Made by a program: the position numbers and the translations under genes. The notes below the pieces were generated by a model that was not told the DNA's origin, ran no database searches, and saw only the letters and a list, made by a program, of their open reading frames with translations. This document shows, piece after piece, positions 57,121-64,000 of a DNA stretch of 64,000 nucleotides. Each line of letters opens with the position of its first letter. Position 1 is the first letter of the stretch. The DNA lies in contig NZ_JBJFZU010000002.1 of NCBI RefSeq assembly GCF_045032955.1, positions 496,001-560,000 of the forward strand. Reading direction: 5' to 3'. Origin of the DNA: Ornithinicoccus sp045032955. GTDB lineage: Bacteria; Actinomycetota; Actinomycetes; Actinomycetales; Dermatophilaceae.

Positions 57121-57918
57121 ATGAACGCACCAGCCCTGGGAGCCCATGTCGACCAGTCCGACCCGATCGGCGCGGCAGCCGCCCGGAAGGTGCCGGTGGT
57201 GCAGTTCTTCCTCGGCGACCCGCAGGGGTACCAGGGTCCGGAGGTCCGCTACCCGGGCGGGGCGGCGGCCCTGCGGGAGGCGGCGGAGCGGGCCGGTGTC
57301 GACCTCTATGTGCACGCGCCGTACATCATCAACGTCGCGACCCTGAACAACCGGATCCGGATCCCCTCCCGCAAGCTGCTGCAGCAGCACATGGACGCCG
57401 CCACCGAGATCGGCGCCAAGGGCCTGATCGTGCACGGCGGCCACGTCAACGCCAAGGACGACCCGGGCACCGGCTTCGACAACTGGCGCAAGGCCGTCGA
57501 GGCGACCACCATCACCACCCCGCTGCTCATCGAGAACACCGCGGGCGGTGACCACGCGATGACCCGCCACCTGGAGCGGATCGCGGGGGTGTGGGACGCG
57601 ATCCGCTCGGCGGAGGGCGCCGACCAGGTCGGCTTCTGCCTCGACACCTGCCACGCCTGGGCGGGAGGCCTCGAGCTCGGCTCCGTCGTGGAACGCGTGC
57701 TGGCGATCACCGGGCGCATCGACCTCGTCCACCTCAACGACTCCCGGGACACCGCCGGCTCCGGGGCCGACCGGCACGCCAACCTCGGGGACGGGACCGT
57801 CCCGGCGCAGGAGCTGGTGGACGTGGTCCGGGCAGCAGGGGCCCCCGTGGTCCTGGAGACGCCCGGCGGCACGAACGAGCACCTCGCCGACCTGGGGTGG
57901 CTGCGCTCCCGGCTGTGA
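57121..57918 (+). CDS. nfo: Endonuclease IV (deoxyribonuclease IV)
   Basis: This 265-residue TIM-barrel enzyme cleaves abasic DNA using three zinc ions. Family signatures are LGAHVDQSDP, VDLYVHAPYIINVATLNNRIR, GLIVHGGHVNAKDD, PLLIENTAGG (Glu ligand), GFCLDTCHAWAGG, and DLVHLNDSRDTAGSGADRHANLGDG. It is slightly shorter than the E. coli enzyme, as usual in actinobacteria. It duplicates the AP-endonuclease function of the ExoIII gene 2.6 kb away. The gene appears leaderless. Confidence 0.94.
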   Translation: MNAPALGAHVDQSDPIGAAAARKVPVVQFFLGDPQGYQGPEVRYPGGAAALREAAERAGVDLYVHAPYIINVATLNNRIRIPSRKLLQQHMDAATEIGAKGLIVHGGHVNAKDDPGTGFDNWRKAVEATTITTPLLIENTAGGDHAMTRHLERIAGVWDAIRSAEGADQVGFCLDTCHAWAGGLELGSVVERVLAITGRIDLVHLNDSRDTAGSGADRHANLGDGTVPAQELVDVVRAAGAPVVLETPGGTNEHLADLGWLRSRL

Positions 57919-57928
57919 GCCGGCGGCA

Positions 57929-57934
57929 TACCCT
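57929..57934 (+). promoter_or_regulatory. -10 element TACCCT, leaderless start at 57941
   Basis: TACCCT, within GGCATACCCT, is followed by 6 nt and the ATG of the SDR gene, the same layout as at 51939. Confidence 0.6.
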
Positions 57935-57940
57935 GACCTG

Positions 57941-58726
57941 ATGGGACGAGCACTGGTGACCGGGGCCTCCGCCGGGCTCGGGCGGGAGTTCGCGGTGCAG
58001 CTCGCCGCACGCGGGCACCACCTGGTCCTGGTGGCCCGGGACGGGGGGCGGCTGGAGCAGCTGGCGGACGAGGTGCGCCGCGACGCCGGGGTGGACGTGC
58101 AGGTGCTCCCGGCGGACCTGTCCGACCGCGGCCAGCTCGAGCAGGTGGCGGAGCGCGTCCGGGATCGCGGCAGCCCTGTCGACCTGGTCGTCAACAACGC
58201 CGGCTTCGGCGCCGGCGCCAGCTTCGCCGGCAACGACCTGGACGTCGAGGAAGCCGCGCTCGACGTGATGGCCAAGGCGGTGATGGTGCTCTCGCACGCC
58301 GCCGCGGGCGCGATGCGGGAACGCGGGCACGGGGCCGTGCTGAACGTGTCCTCGGTCGCCTCGTTCGCCGCGATGGGGCACTACTCGGCGATCAAGGCCT
58401 ATGTGACGGTACTCTCCGAGGCGCTGGCCACCGAGCTGGCCCCGCACGGGGTCCGGGTGATGGCGCTCTGCCCTGGCTTCGTGCACACCGAGTTCCACGG
58501 GCGGGCGGAGATGGACATGTCCGCGCTCCCGGACGCCCTCTGGCTGGATGCACCCGCCGTCGTACGGACGGCTCTGGACGACCTCGCCCGGGGAAGGGTC
58601 GTGTCCATCCCCTCGCTCACCTACACCGGCCTCGTCCAGGTGCTCAGGGTCACCCCCCGTCGCCTGGTCCGCAGCGTCTCCGCCTCGCTCGCGAGCCGGC
58701 GGCGCGCCCCCGACCGCACCGCATGA
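57941..58726 (+). CDS. Short-chain dehydrogenase/reductase
   Basis: This 261-residue SDR has the NAD(P)-binding motif LVTGASAGLGREFA, LVARDGGRLEQL, VVNNAGFGAG, and the catalytic Ser-Tyr-Lys set (LNVSSVASFAAMGHYSAIKAYV). The classical pattern with an Arg after the second strand suggests NADP(H). The substrate is unknown; the sequence is near the DltE/YqjQ-type group. Its stop overlaps the secreted GH15-like gene in ATGA. Confidence 0.9.
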   Translation: MGRALVTGASAGLGREFAVQLAARGHHLVLVARDGGRLEQLADEVRRDAGVDVQVLPADLSDRGQLEQVAERVRDRGSPVDLVVNNAGFGAGASFAGNDLDVEEAALDVMAKAVMVLSHAAAGAMRERGHGAVLNVSSVASFAAMGHYSAIKAYVTVLSEALATELAPHGVRVMALCPGFVHTEFHGRAEMDMSALPDALWLDAPAVVRTALDDLARGRVVSIPSLTYTGLVQVLRVTPRRLVRSVSASLASRRRAPDRTA

Positions 58727-60030
58727 GCCGCCGGCGGCGGCTCGCCGCCGGGACGGTGCTGGTCCTGACGAGCGGTGGGGCACTGGTCTGGCAGGGTGCG
58801 CACCGGCAGGTGCCGCTCTACCAGGAGGCGGTGGTCCGGGACGCCTACGGGGTCCTGACCCCGGTCGCCCCGGGACGCACCGCGGACGGCTGGCTCCCGC
58901 TGTCGGCGGACCCGGGGACGGTGCCGCTCGAGGTGTCGCTGCTGGGTGCCCGCGCGGCCGCGGACCAGGTGTGGCTGACCTCCGGCTGGCTCCCCGAGGA
59001 GGGCCACCCGCACGCGGGGCTGGCCCGTGACGCGTTGCGCGACCTGCACACCCTCACCGCGCCCGCCGGCAGCCCCCCGGGGGCGGTGCTGGCCGGGGCG
59101 TCACCGGCCTGGCAGTTCGTCTGGCCGCGGGACGCCTCCTTCGCGGCCGCCGCCTACGCCCGCAGCGGTCACCAGCAGGAGGCGCTGGCCACGCTGGTGC
59201 TGCTGCAGGACCTGCAGGCTCCCGACGGGTCCATGCAGGCGCGTTACCTGCCGGCGCAGGAGGGGGGTGTGCCGGACGACCGGCTGCCGCAGGAGGACGG
59301 CCCGGGGTGGGCGTTGTGGGCCGCGCGAGAGGTCGTCGAACACGGCGCGGACGGTGCGGAGGCGACCACGCTGACCCCGCTGATCACCCGTTCCACCGCC
59401 CGGCTGCTGGACCGGATCGACCCGGGGACGGGGTTGCCGCTGCCCTCACCCGACTACTGGGAGCGGCCGGAGGAGAAGCTCACCCTCGGCATCGCCGCCA
59501 CCTCGCTCATGGGTCTGGAGGCCGCCGCCGCGTTGTATGCCGACTCCTCGGTCCCGGCGTCGGCCTGGGTGGGTGCGGGGGTGGACCCCGAGGGGCTGTC
59601 GGAGCGGGCCGCGCGGCTGCGGTCCCGGATCGTCGAGGAGTTCGGCCCGGGCTTCCCCCGGCACGCGGGGGGACGGCCGGACGCCGCCGTGACCTTCCTG
59701 CTGCCGCCCTTCGTGGAGGTCCCGGTGGCCGGTGCCGACCGGGCCCGGCTGCGGAGCCAGGGCGCGCAGCTGCGTCCGGCCGGAGGACTCGCACCCGGCG
59801 CCGGGTGGCACAACGACGGCATCTCCTGGACCCCGGAGACCGCGCTGCAGGCGCTCGCGGCCGCGCACGGCGGGCATTCCGAGGAGGCGGAGCGGTGGCT
59901 GGACTGGCTGGCGGACCACCGGACCGTGACCGGGGCCCTGCCGGAGAAGGTGCTGCACGACGGGCAGCCCGCCGCCGTCGCGCCGCTGGCCTGGACCGCC
60001 GCCCTGGTCGTCCTCACCCTCCGGCCCTGA
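58723..60030 (+). CDS. Secreted GH15-like (alpha/alpha)6 glycoside hydrolase
   Basis: This 435-residue protein starts with RRRR and a hydrophobic segment (residues 7-22), so it is exported or membrane-anchored. The remainder resembles the barrel of GH15 enzymes: WQFVWPRDASFAAAAYARSGHQQEALATLVLLQDLQAPDGSMQARY, then PDYWERPEEKLTLGIAATSLMGLEAAAALY and the late NDGISWTPETALQALA. It is distant from the cytoplasmic GH15 protein at 690. A glucan or glycan substrate in the envelope is likely but unproven. It is translationally coupled to the SDR gene. Confidence 0.75.
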   Translation: MSRRRRLAAGTVLVLTSGGALVWQGAHRQVPLYQEAVVRDAYGVLTPVAPGRTADGWLPLSADPGTVPLEVSLLGARAAADQVWLTSGWLPEEGHPHAGLARDALRDLHTLTAPAGSPPGAVLAGASPAWQFVWPRDASFAAAAYARSGHQQEALATLVLLQDLQAPDGSMQARYLPAQEGGVPDDRLPQEDGPGWALWAAREVVEHGADGAEATTLTPLITRSTARLLDRIDPGTGLPLPSPDYWERPEEKLTLGIAATSLMGLEAAAALYADSSVPASAWVGAGVDPEGLSERAARLRSRIVEEFGPGFPRHAGGRPDAAVTFLLPPFVEVPVAGADRARLRSQGAQLRPAGGLAPGAGWHNDGISWTPETALQALAAAHGGHSEEAERWLDWLADHRTVTGALPEKVLHDGQPAAVAPLAWTAALVVLTLRP

Positions 60031-60041
60031 CCGACCTGGCC

Positions 60042-60047
60042 TAGGCT
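60042..60047 (+). promoter_or_regulatory. -10 element TAGGCT upstream of pyrE
   Basis: TAGGCT precedes the ATG at 60056 by 8 nt, slightly more than at the other sites, giving a leaderless or near-leaderless message. Confidence 0.4.
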
Positions 60048-60055
60048 GGGCGCTC

Positions 60056-60601
60056 ATGACCACCACCCGTGACCGTCTGCTCGAGCTCATCACCGACCTG
60101 GCCGTCGTGCACGGCCGTGTCACCCTCTCCTCCGGTACGGAGGCCGACTACTACGTCGACCTGCGCCGGATCACCCTGCACGGTGAGGCCGGGCCGCTGG
60201 TGGGGGAGGTCATGCTCGACCTGGTCGCCGACCTCGAGGTCGACGCGGTGGGTGGGCTGACCATGGGCGCGGACCCGGTCGCCACCGCCATGATGCACGC
60301 CGCCGCCCGGAGCGGGCGCGGACAGCTCGACTCCTTCGTGGTCCGCAAGAGCGAGAAGGCGCACGGGCTGCAGCAGCGGATCGAGGGGCCCGCGGTCACG
60401 GACCGACGGGTGGTCGTGGTGGAGGACACCTCCACCACCGGTGGCTCGCCGCTGACGGCCGTGGAGGCCGTCCGGGACGCGGGGGCCCAGGTGGTGGCGG
60501 TGGCCGTGATCGTGGACCGGGACAGCGGAGCGCGGGAGCGCATCGAGGAGCAGGGCATCGAGTACCGCTCCGCCTTCTCGCTGTCCGACCTGGGTCTCTG
60601 A
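60056..60601 (+). CDS. pyrE: Orotate phosphoribosyltransferase
   Basis: This 181-residue enzyme joins orotate to PRPP in pyrimidine synthesis. The N-terminal VTLSSGTEADYYVDLRRITLHGEAGPLVGEVML and the region VGGLTMGADPVATAMMHAA are typical of PyrE. The flexible loop VVRKSEKAHGLQQRIEGP and the PRPP-binding motif VVVVEDTSTTGGSPLTAVEAVRDAG follow. It stands alone, outside a pyr operon, and is followed by a strong hairpin. Confidence 0.95.
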   Translation: MTTTRDRLLELITDLAVVHGRVTLSSGTEADYYVDLRRITLHGEAGPLVGEVMLDLVADLEVDAVGGLTMGADPVATAMMHAAARSGRGQLDSFVVRKSEKAHGLQQRIEGPAVTDRRVVVVEDTSTTGGSPLTAVEAVRDAGAQVVAVAVIVDRDSGARERIEEQGIEYRSAFSLSDLGL

Positions 60602-60603
60602 GG

Positions 60604-60650
60604 CACGACGACGCCCCTGCACCTTCCCCCGGTGCAGGGACGTCGTCGTG
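60604..60650 (+). terminator. Strong terminator hairpin after pyrE
   Basis: Arms 60604-60623 and 60631-60650 pair at 19 of 20 positions around a 7-nt loop (TTCCCCC). It begins 3 bp after the pyrE stop and also lies 34 bp beyond the stop of the convergent NlpC/P60 gene, so it may serve both. Confidence 0.8.
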
Positions 60651-60683
60651 TCCGTGGGCCTGAGCCCTTCGCGCGCAGGTGGG

Positions 60684-62099
60684 TCAGGGCATACCCGGGA
60701 CCCGGCCGTACCAGACCTGGCTGTCCCAGATGGGGCCGTAGACGACGCCGGCCTGCGGGTTCTGCGCCTCGTAGCTCATGCCCGGGCCCGCGTAGATCCC
60801 GACGTGGTACCAGTTCTTGTAGAACACGAGGTCGCCCGGCTTCGGGTTGGTCACCGGGGTGACGAAGGTGCGCTGGTCGCGCACCGTGCGCGGGATGTCG
60901 ATCCCGTTCTGCTTGTAGGCCCACCAGGTGTAGGACGAGCAGTCGAAGGCGTCCGGAGGGGTTCCGTAGAGGACGTACGGGGAGCCCACGTAGTCGGCCG
61001 CGGTGTCGATGATGCCCTGCCGTACCGGCGTGGGCGCGGGGACCGGGGCCACGCCGCCGCTGGGCGGGGTGGAGGTGAGGATGCCGCCGGAGACGAACTT
61101 GCCGTTGCCCAGGTCGAGCCAGTTGTTGGAGGTCCAGGTGCCACTCACCTGGGTGCCCTTGACCATGGTGGTGACGATGCTGTGGTTCAGGCCGGGGCCG
61201 GAGCGGATGTTGCCGACGTTGGCGCTGATGTACCGCACCGTCTCCTGGGGGCCGCCACCGCCGCCTCCGCCGCCGCTGGGCGGGGTGGAGGTGAGGATGC
61301 CGCCGGAGACGAACTTGCCGTTGCCCAGGTCGAGCCAGTTGTTGGAGGTCCAGGTGCCGGTGACCTTGGTGCCCTTGACCATGGTGGTGACGATGCTGTG
61401 GTTCAGGCCGGGGCCGGAGCGGATGTTGCCGACGTTGGCGCTGATGTAGCGGGTGGTCTCCTGGACGCCACCACCGCCGCCGCCGCTGGGCGGGGTGGAG
61501 GTGAGGATGCCGCCGGAGACGAACTTGCCGTTGCCCAGGTCGAGCCAGTTGTTGGAGGTCCAGGTGCCGGTGACCTTGGTGCCCTTCACCATGGTGGTAA
61601 CGATGCTGTGGTTCAGGCCGGGGCCGGAGCGGATGTTGCCCACGGCGGCGTCCATGTAGCGGGTCACGGTCTGCGAGCTGCCGCCACCCCCACCGCCGCC
61701 ACCCGGGCTCTGGGGGGCGAGGTTCCAGGCGGCGACGAACTTGCCACCGGGCATCTTCAGCCAGTTGTTGGAGGTCAGGGTCCCGGTGAGCTCGGTGCCC
61801 GCGCGGTGGCCGCCGACGACCGGGTAGGAGGTGGAGGCGCCGGAGCGCACGTTCACCCCGCCCGAGGCCTCGACGACCATGGTGACCGTCGACTGGACGG
61901 CCGGGGTCGGCAGGACCCGGGGGGTGGCCGGCATCGGCGTGCTGGGCTGCAGCCCCTGCGGGGTGGCCGGCAGCGGCGCGCGGGGCATCATCGGCGTCGA
62001 CGGAGCGGCCTGGGCGGAGGGGACGAGGGCGACTACGGGTGCGGCGGCCGCGGTGACGGCGATCAAGGTGCGGGAGAAGCGGCGCGTGCTCAGGGTCAT
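60684..62099 (-). CDS. Secreted NlpC/P60 endopeptidase with four SH3b repeats
   Basis: This 471-residue protein should cleave peptidoglycan peptides outside the cell. It has a signal peptide (cleavage near AQA, residues 28-31) and a Pro-rich stretch to about 65. Four bacterial SH3 repeats follow at about 72-130, 144-205, 214-276 and 286-347, joined by poly-Gly linkers. The C-terminal NlpC/P60 domain has Cys387 (FDCSSYTWW) and His432 (WYHVGIYAG). Repeats 2-4 are almost identical, repeat 1 is diverged. The ATG at 62099 was chosen because the signal peptide begins there; longer forms add 55 non-signal residues. Confidence 0.9.
   Translation of the reverse strand: MTLSTRRFSRTLIAVTAAAAPVVALVPSAQAAPSTPMMPRAPLPATPQGLQPSTPMPATPRVLPTPAVQSTVTMVVEASGGVNVRSGASTSYPVVGGHRAGTELTGTLTSNNWLKMPGGKFVAAWNLAPQSPGGGGGGGGSSQTVTRYMDAAVGNIRSGPGLNHSIVTTMVKGTKVTGTWTSNNWLDLGNGKFVSGGILTSTPPSGGGGGGVQETTRYISANVGNIRSGPGLNHSIVTTMVKGTKVTGTWTSNNWLDLGNGKFVSGGILTSTPPSGGGGGGGGPQETVRYISANVGNIRSGPGLNHSIVTTMVKGTQVSGTWTSNNWLDLGNGKFVSGGILTSTPPSGGVAPVPAPTPVRQGIIDTAADYVGSPYVLYGTPPDAFDCSSYTWWAYKQNGIDIPRTVRDQRTFVTPVTNPKPGDLVFYKNWYHVGIYAGPGMSYEAQNPQAGVVYGPIWDSQVWYGRVPGMP
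61061..61672 (-). repeat. Three near-identical SH3b-encoding DNA repeats
   Basis: Copies of about 185 bp begin at 61061, 61277 and 61487 (periods 216 and 210 bp, differing in the poly-Gly linker). They differ at only a handful of positions, including silent ones. This is a substrate for copy-number change by recombination. Confidence 0.9.
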
Positions 62100-62456
62100 C
62101 GGTGATCCATCGTGTGGCGTGGGCGGACAAAGGAATGTGGGGCGAGGTGGGACAACCTCTTCATGCCAGCCCGGGACGCCGAGCCAGGTGCTATCAAACA
62201 GAGCGCTTCGCGTGTGCGCAACCCCCGTTGACCTGCGGGAGTGTGATTTCCGCGGGTACCACAAGCATGTAATTAGTGATGTTCGTCACAACGCCCGCAG
62301 ATCATTGCAGGTCAGGCGGAATATCACATCGGTGTAGTTCGCTGACCTGCACTTTTCCCGATTTTCACACCATTACCGGCTGTCACTGTTATTGCGTGAA
62401 CGATGTGACGCGCGTTGCTCGTGAGTGTCTGACGTCCCGCTCCCGCCTTCCCGGAC

Positions 62457-62502
62457 GTCAAGAATGGGCCCGATGCCACTCGGCGTCGGACCCATTCTTG
62501 AC
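62457..62502. terminator. Terminator hairpin downstream of the acidic-repeat protein gene
   Basis: Arms 62457-62477 and 62482-62502 pair at 19 of 21 positions around a 4-nt loop. It lies 43 bp past the stop of the leftward gene at 62546 and insulates the NlpC/P60 control region. Confidence 0.75.
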
Positions 62503-62530
62503 GAATTCTTGACTATTCCTTGACGAATTC
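62498..62530. repeat. Three 11-bp direct repeats
   Basis: TTGACGAATTC, TTGACTATTCC and TTGACGAATTC follow one another without gaps (62498, 62509, 62520), one helical turn apart, and contain EcoRI-type GAATTC palindromes. The spacing is that of response-regulator sites such as PHO boxes, though the sequence differs. Confidence 0.7.
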
Positions 62531-62545
62531 CTTACTCAATGCCGG

Positions 62546-63625
62546 TCAACGGCGGCGTCGGTCCCAGTGCGCGAAACCTGCGGCGCGCGCGGCGTCCTCG
62601 CTCTCGAACCACACCTCGGCCCGGACCCCGTCCCAGCTCGGGGACTCGGGAGTGTGGAAGAGCATCGAGCCCGAGTTGCCCTTGACCTCCCAGCCTGAGG
62701 GGCCGGTGCCGTCATCGAGGGGCTCGGCCGAGCCCGCCCCGTAGACGGACTCCGCGAAGGTCGGCTCCTGCGCGGGGGCGAAAGGCTCGGGCTCCGGGTC
62801 GGGCTCGGGTGCGGGGGCGTCGGCTGCGAAGCTCTCCTCGGTCGGGGCGTCCCCGGGGGTGGGGGTGAGGAGAGGCTCGGGCTCGGAGCCCTCGCCGGCG
62901 CGATACACGCCGGCGTCCCCGACCGGGTACTCCTCCTCGCGGCGCGCAGCCTCGTCGGCCTCCCCGATCTCGTCCGCCGTCAGCGGCTCGTCGTACCCGG
63001 GCTGCTGGGTGACGGGCTCGTCCACGACCGGGTCGTAGGACCGCTCCTCGGAGACGGGCTCCTGGACGGCGGGCTCTTCGACGACCGGGTCGTAGGACCG
63101 CTCCTCGGTCACCGGCTCCTGGAAAGCGGGCTCGTCCACGACCGGGTCGTAGGCCGGCTCTTGAGTGACGGGCTCCTCGACGACCGGGTCGTAGGACCGC
63201 TCTTCGGTGACCGGCTCCTGGAAGGCGGGCTCTTCGACGACGGGGTCGTAGGAGCGTTCCTCGGAGACGGGCTCCACGACCGGGTCGTGAGCGTTCGGGT
63301 CGTGCGCGACCGGGTCGTGCGCGACCGGCCCGTCCTCGACCGGGCGCTCCTGCTCCTCGTACCGAGCCTCCTCCGTGCTGCCGGCGGCCGGTGCGGGGTG
63401 TCCCGGGCCGGCGTCGCGGTCCTGGTCGTAGGGATCGGTGGCGGACGTCGGCTCGGTCATGGCGCCCTGCGACCCTGCCGAGGTGGCCTGGGGCAGCGCC
63501 CCGTCGTCCTGGGCGATCGACGAGGTCTCGTCGTCCGCGCCGGGCCGGCGCAGCAGCAGGAAGACCGCCACGCCGATGAGCAGCAGCAGGAGTGCGACCA
63601 TGATCCACTTGGTCGTGTCGTCCAT
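62546..63625 (-). CDS. Single-pass membrane protein with acidic repeats and a C-terminal VKGN domain
   Basis: This 359-residue protein has one membrane helix at about residues 6-25 (WIMVALLLLLIGVAVFLLL). A long disordered acidic region follows, with five to six imperfect repeats of about 19 residues (EERSYDPVVEEP, AFQEPVT) at residues 110-215. A C-terminal segment of about 50 residues, GWEVKGNSGSMLFHTPESPSW then AEVWFESEDAARAAGF, resembles a small domain (sometimes called sunset) found at the ends of actinobacterial proteins. A ggagga Shine-Dalgarno site precedes the ATG. The function is unknown; the repeat region may span the wall or recruit partners. Confidence 0.72.
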   Translation of the reverse strand: MDDTTKWIMVALLLLLIGVAVFLLLRRPGADDETSSIAQDDGALPQATSAGSQGAMTEPTSATDPYDQDRDAGPGHPAPAAGSTEEARYEEQERPVEDGPVAHDPVAHDPNAHDPVVEPVSEERSYDPVVEEPAFQEPVTEERSYDPVVEEPVTQEPAYDPVVDEPAFQEPVTEERSYDPVVEEPAVQEPVSEERSYDPVVDEPVTQQPGYDEPLTADEIGEADEAARREEEYPVGDAGVYRAGEGSEPEPLLTPTPGDAPTEESFAADAPAPEPDPEPEPFAPAQEPTFAESVYGAGSAEPLDDGTGPSGWEVKGNSGSMLFHTPESPSWDGVRAEVWFESEDAARAAGFAHWDRRRR

Positions 63626-63790
63626 CGTGGTTCCTCCATCCGGGGCCAGCCCTCGGCCACGTCGTGTTCAGCCAGGGCTCGTGCCCGGCCGTCCCACCGT
63701 AGTGCGAATCCCACCCGTCGGCACGGTTGAGCGCCGCTCCGAGGCGGTGGTAGCCGATTCCCGGACCGTCCTCCACCCAGCAGGAGAAGA

Positions 63791-64000
63791 GTGAGCACCC
63801 AGACCGAGCTGACCGGCGTCGCCGCCTGGGCCGTCGACGTCATGGAGCGGCTCGGGCCTCCCGGCGCCGGGCTGCTGATCGCCGCAGAGAACCTCTTTCC
63901 CCCGCTGCCGAGCGAGGTCATCCTGCCGCTGGCCGGGTTCACCGCCAGCCAAGGGTCTTTCACGGTGCTGGAGGCGATCGTCTGGACCACCAGCGGGTCG
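63791..64000 (+). CDS. DedA-family membrane protein (partial, runs off the window)
   Basis: The first 70 residues are visible. After a short amphipathic start comes LLIAAENLFPPLPSEVILPLAGF, the re-entrant signature of DedA/SNARE-associated proteins. These flip or move lipids such as undecaprenyl phosphate across the membrane. A caggag Shine-Dalgarno site lies 5 nt before the GTG start. The 165-bp gap from the divergent gene at 63625 shows no clear element. Confidence 0.85.
   Translation, partial: MSTQTELTGVAAWAVDVMERLGPPGAGLLIAAENLFPPLPSEVILPLAGFTASQGSFTVLEAIVWTTSGS

Larger units (their letters stand above)
62100..62545. other. 446-bp gene-free, relatively AT-rich control region
   Basis: No convincing gene lies here. 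It should hold the promoter and leader of the NlpC/P60 gene (minus strand). TGACCTGC occurs three times, at 62229-62236, 62307-62314 (inverted) and 62343-62350; the last two could form a hairpin. GTCACA/TGTGAC-like words recur (62284-62289 and 62405-62410), reminiscent of MtrA sites near wall-hydrolase genes. The right end holds a terminator hairpin and 11-bp repeats, annotated separately. Confidence 0.55.

Noticed and set aside
62100..62545. c-di-AMP (ydaO) riboswitch before the NlpC/P60 gene
   Set aside because: Such riboswitches precede wall-hydrolase genes in actinobacteria, but I could not find the conserved motif core on the minus strand. A covariance-model search would settle it.

Overview
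This window looks like a chromosomal segment of a high-G+C actinobacterium, most likely a member of the Micrococcales near the Intrasporangiaceae/Ornithinimicrobiaceae. The evidence is a very GC-rich third codon position throughout, a dnaK-grpE-dnaJ-hspR operon with HspR (HAIR) operators, a PHO box upstream of pst, LprG/P55-like genes, and many apparently leaderless genes. Genes are densely packed with frequent 4-bp ATGA/GTGA overlaps. I see no rRNA, tRNA, transposase, prophage or CRISPR array. Apart from the 446-bp stretch at 62100-62545, which is described, no gene-free stretch exceeds 300 bp.

Layout. 88-9429: small metabolic and accessory genes (two DHFR-fold reductases, a GH15 hydrolase, SRPBCC and VOC proteins, two methyltransferases, a GH26 lipoprotein, a GlgC-like nucleotidyltransferase). 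9430-13899: the heat-shock operon dnaK-grpE-dnaJ-hspR, with two candidate HspR operators around its promoter; clpB at 41782 carries the third and best HAIR site. 14022-17865: an ABC exporter divergent from a NarL-type two-component system. 17903-19105: an AbiEi-like/DUF559 gene pair bracketed by two copies of a 68-bp palindrome. 19188-23654: a threonine dehydratase-like enzyme, an ATPase-MFS operon behind an AT-rich operator-like island, and a macro-domain/GNAT operon.

23761-40811 is the most interesting block. A PucR-type regulator precedes a leftward trio made of an M20 deacylase, a GNAT acyltransferase and an N-succinylamino acid racemase-like enolase. This is the gene set known in Geobacillus for irreversible conversion of D- to L-amino acids. 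Divergent from it is an eight-gene, translationally coupled operon: a dipeptide ABC importer, an S9 peptidase, two beta-lactamase-fold peptidases and a D-aminoacylase-like amidohydrolase. Together they read as a system that imports peptides, releases D-residues and converts them to L-amino acids.

40869-51289: a ZIP transporter, clpB, pstSCAB behind a PHO box, and an LprG-P55-like lipoprotein/MFS pair. 51286-60650: DinB and HhH-GPD genes divergent around a 22-bp tandem-repeat array, ExoIII, endonuclease IV, a solitary AztD-like zinc-binding lipoprotein with a possible Zur site, an SDR, a secreted GH15-like protein and pyrE. 60684-64000: an NlpC/P60 wall hydrolase with four SH3b repeats, an acidic-repeat membrane protein and the start of a DedA gene.

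Three sequence-scale signals run across the window. (i) The heptamer GTATGCC/GGCATAC occurs about 50 times by hand count and in several reading frames. (ii) A 22-bp tandem-repeat family sits in three intergenic gaps. (iii) Many genes have a TANNNT hexamer exactly 6-7 nt before the start codon, the signature of leaderless transcription.
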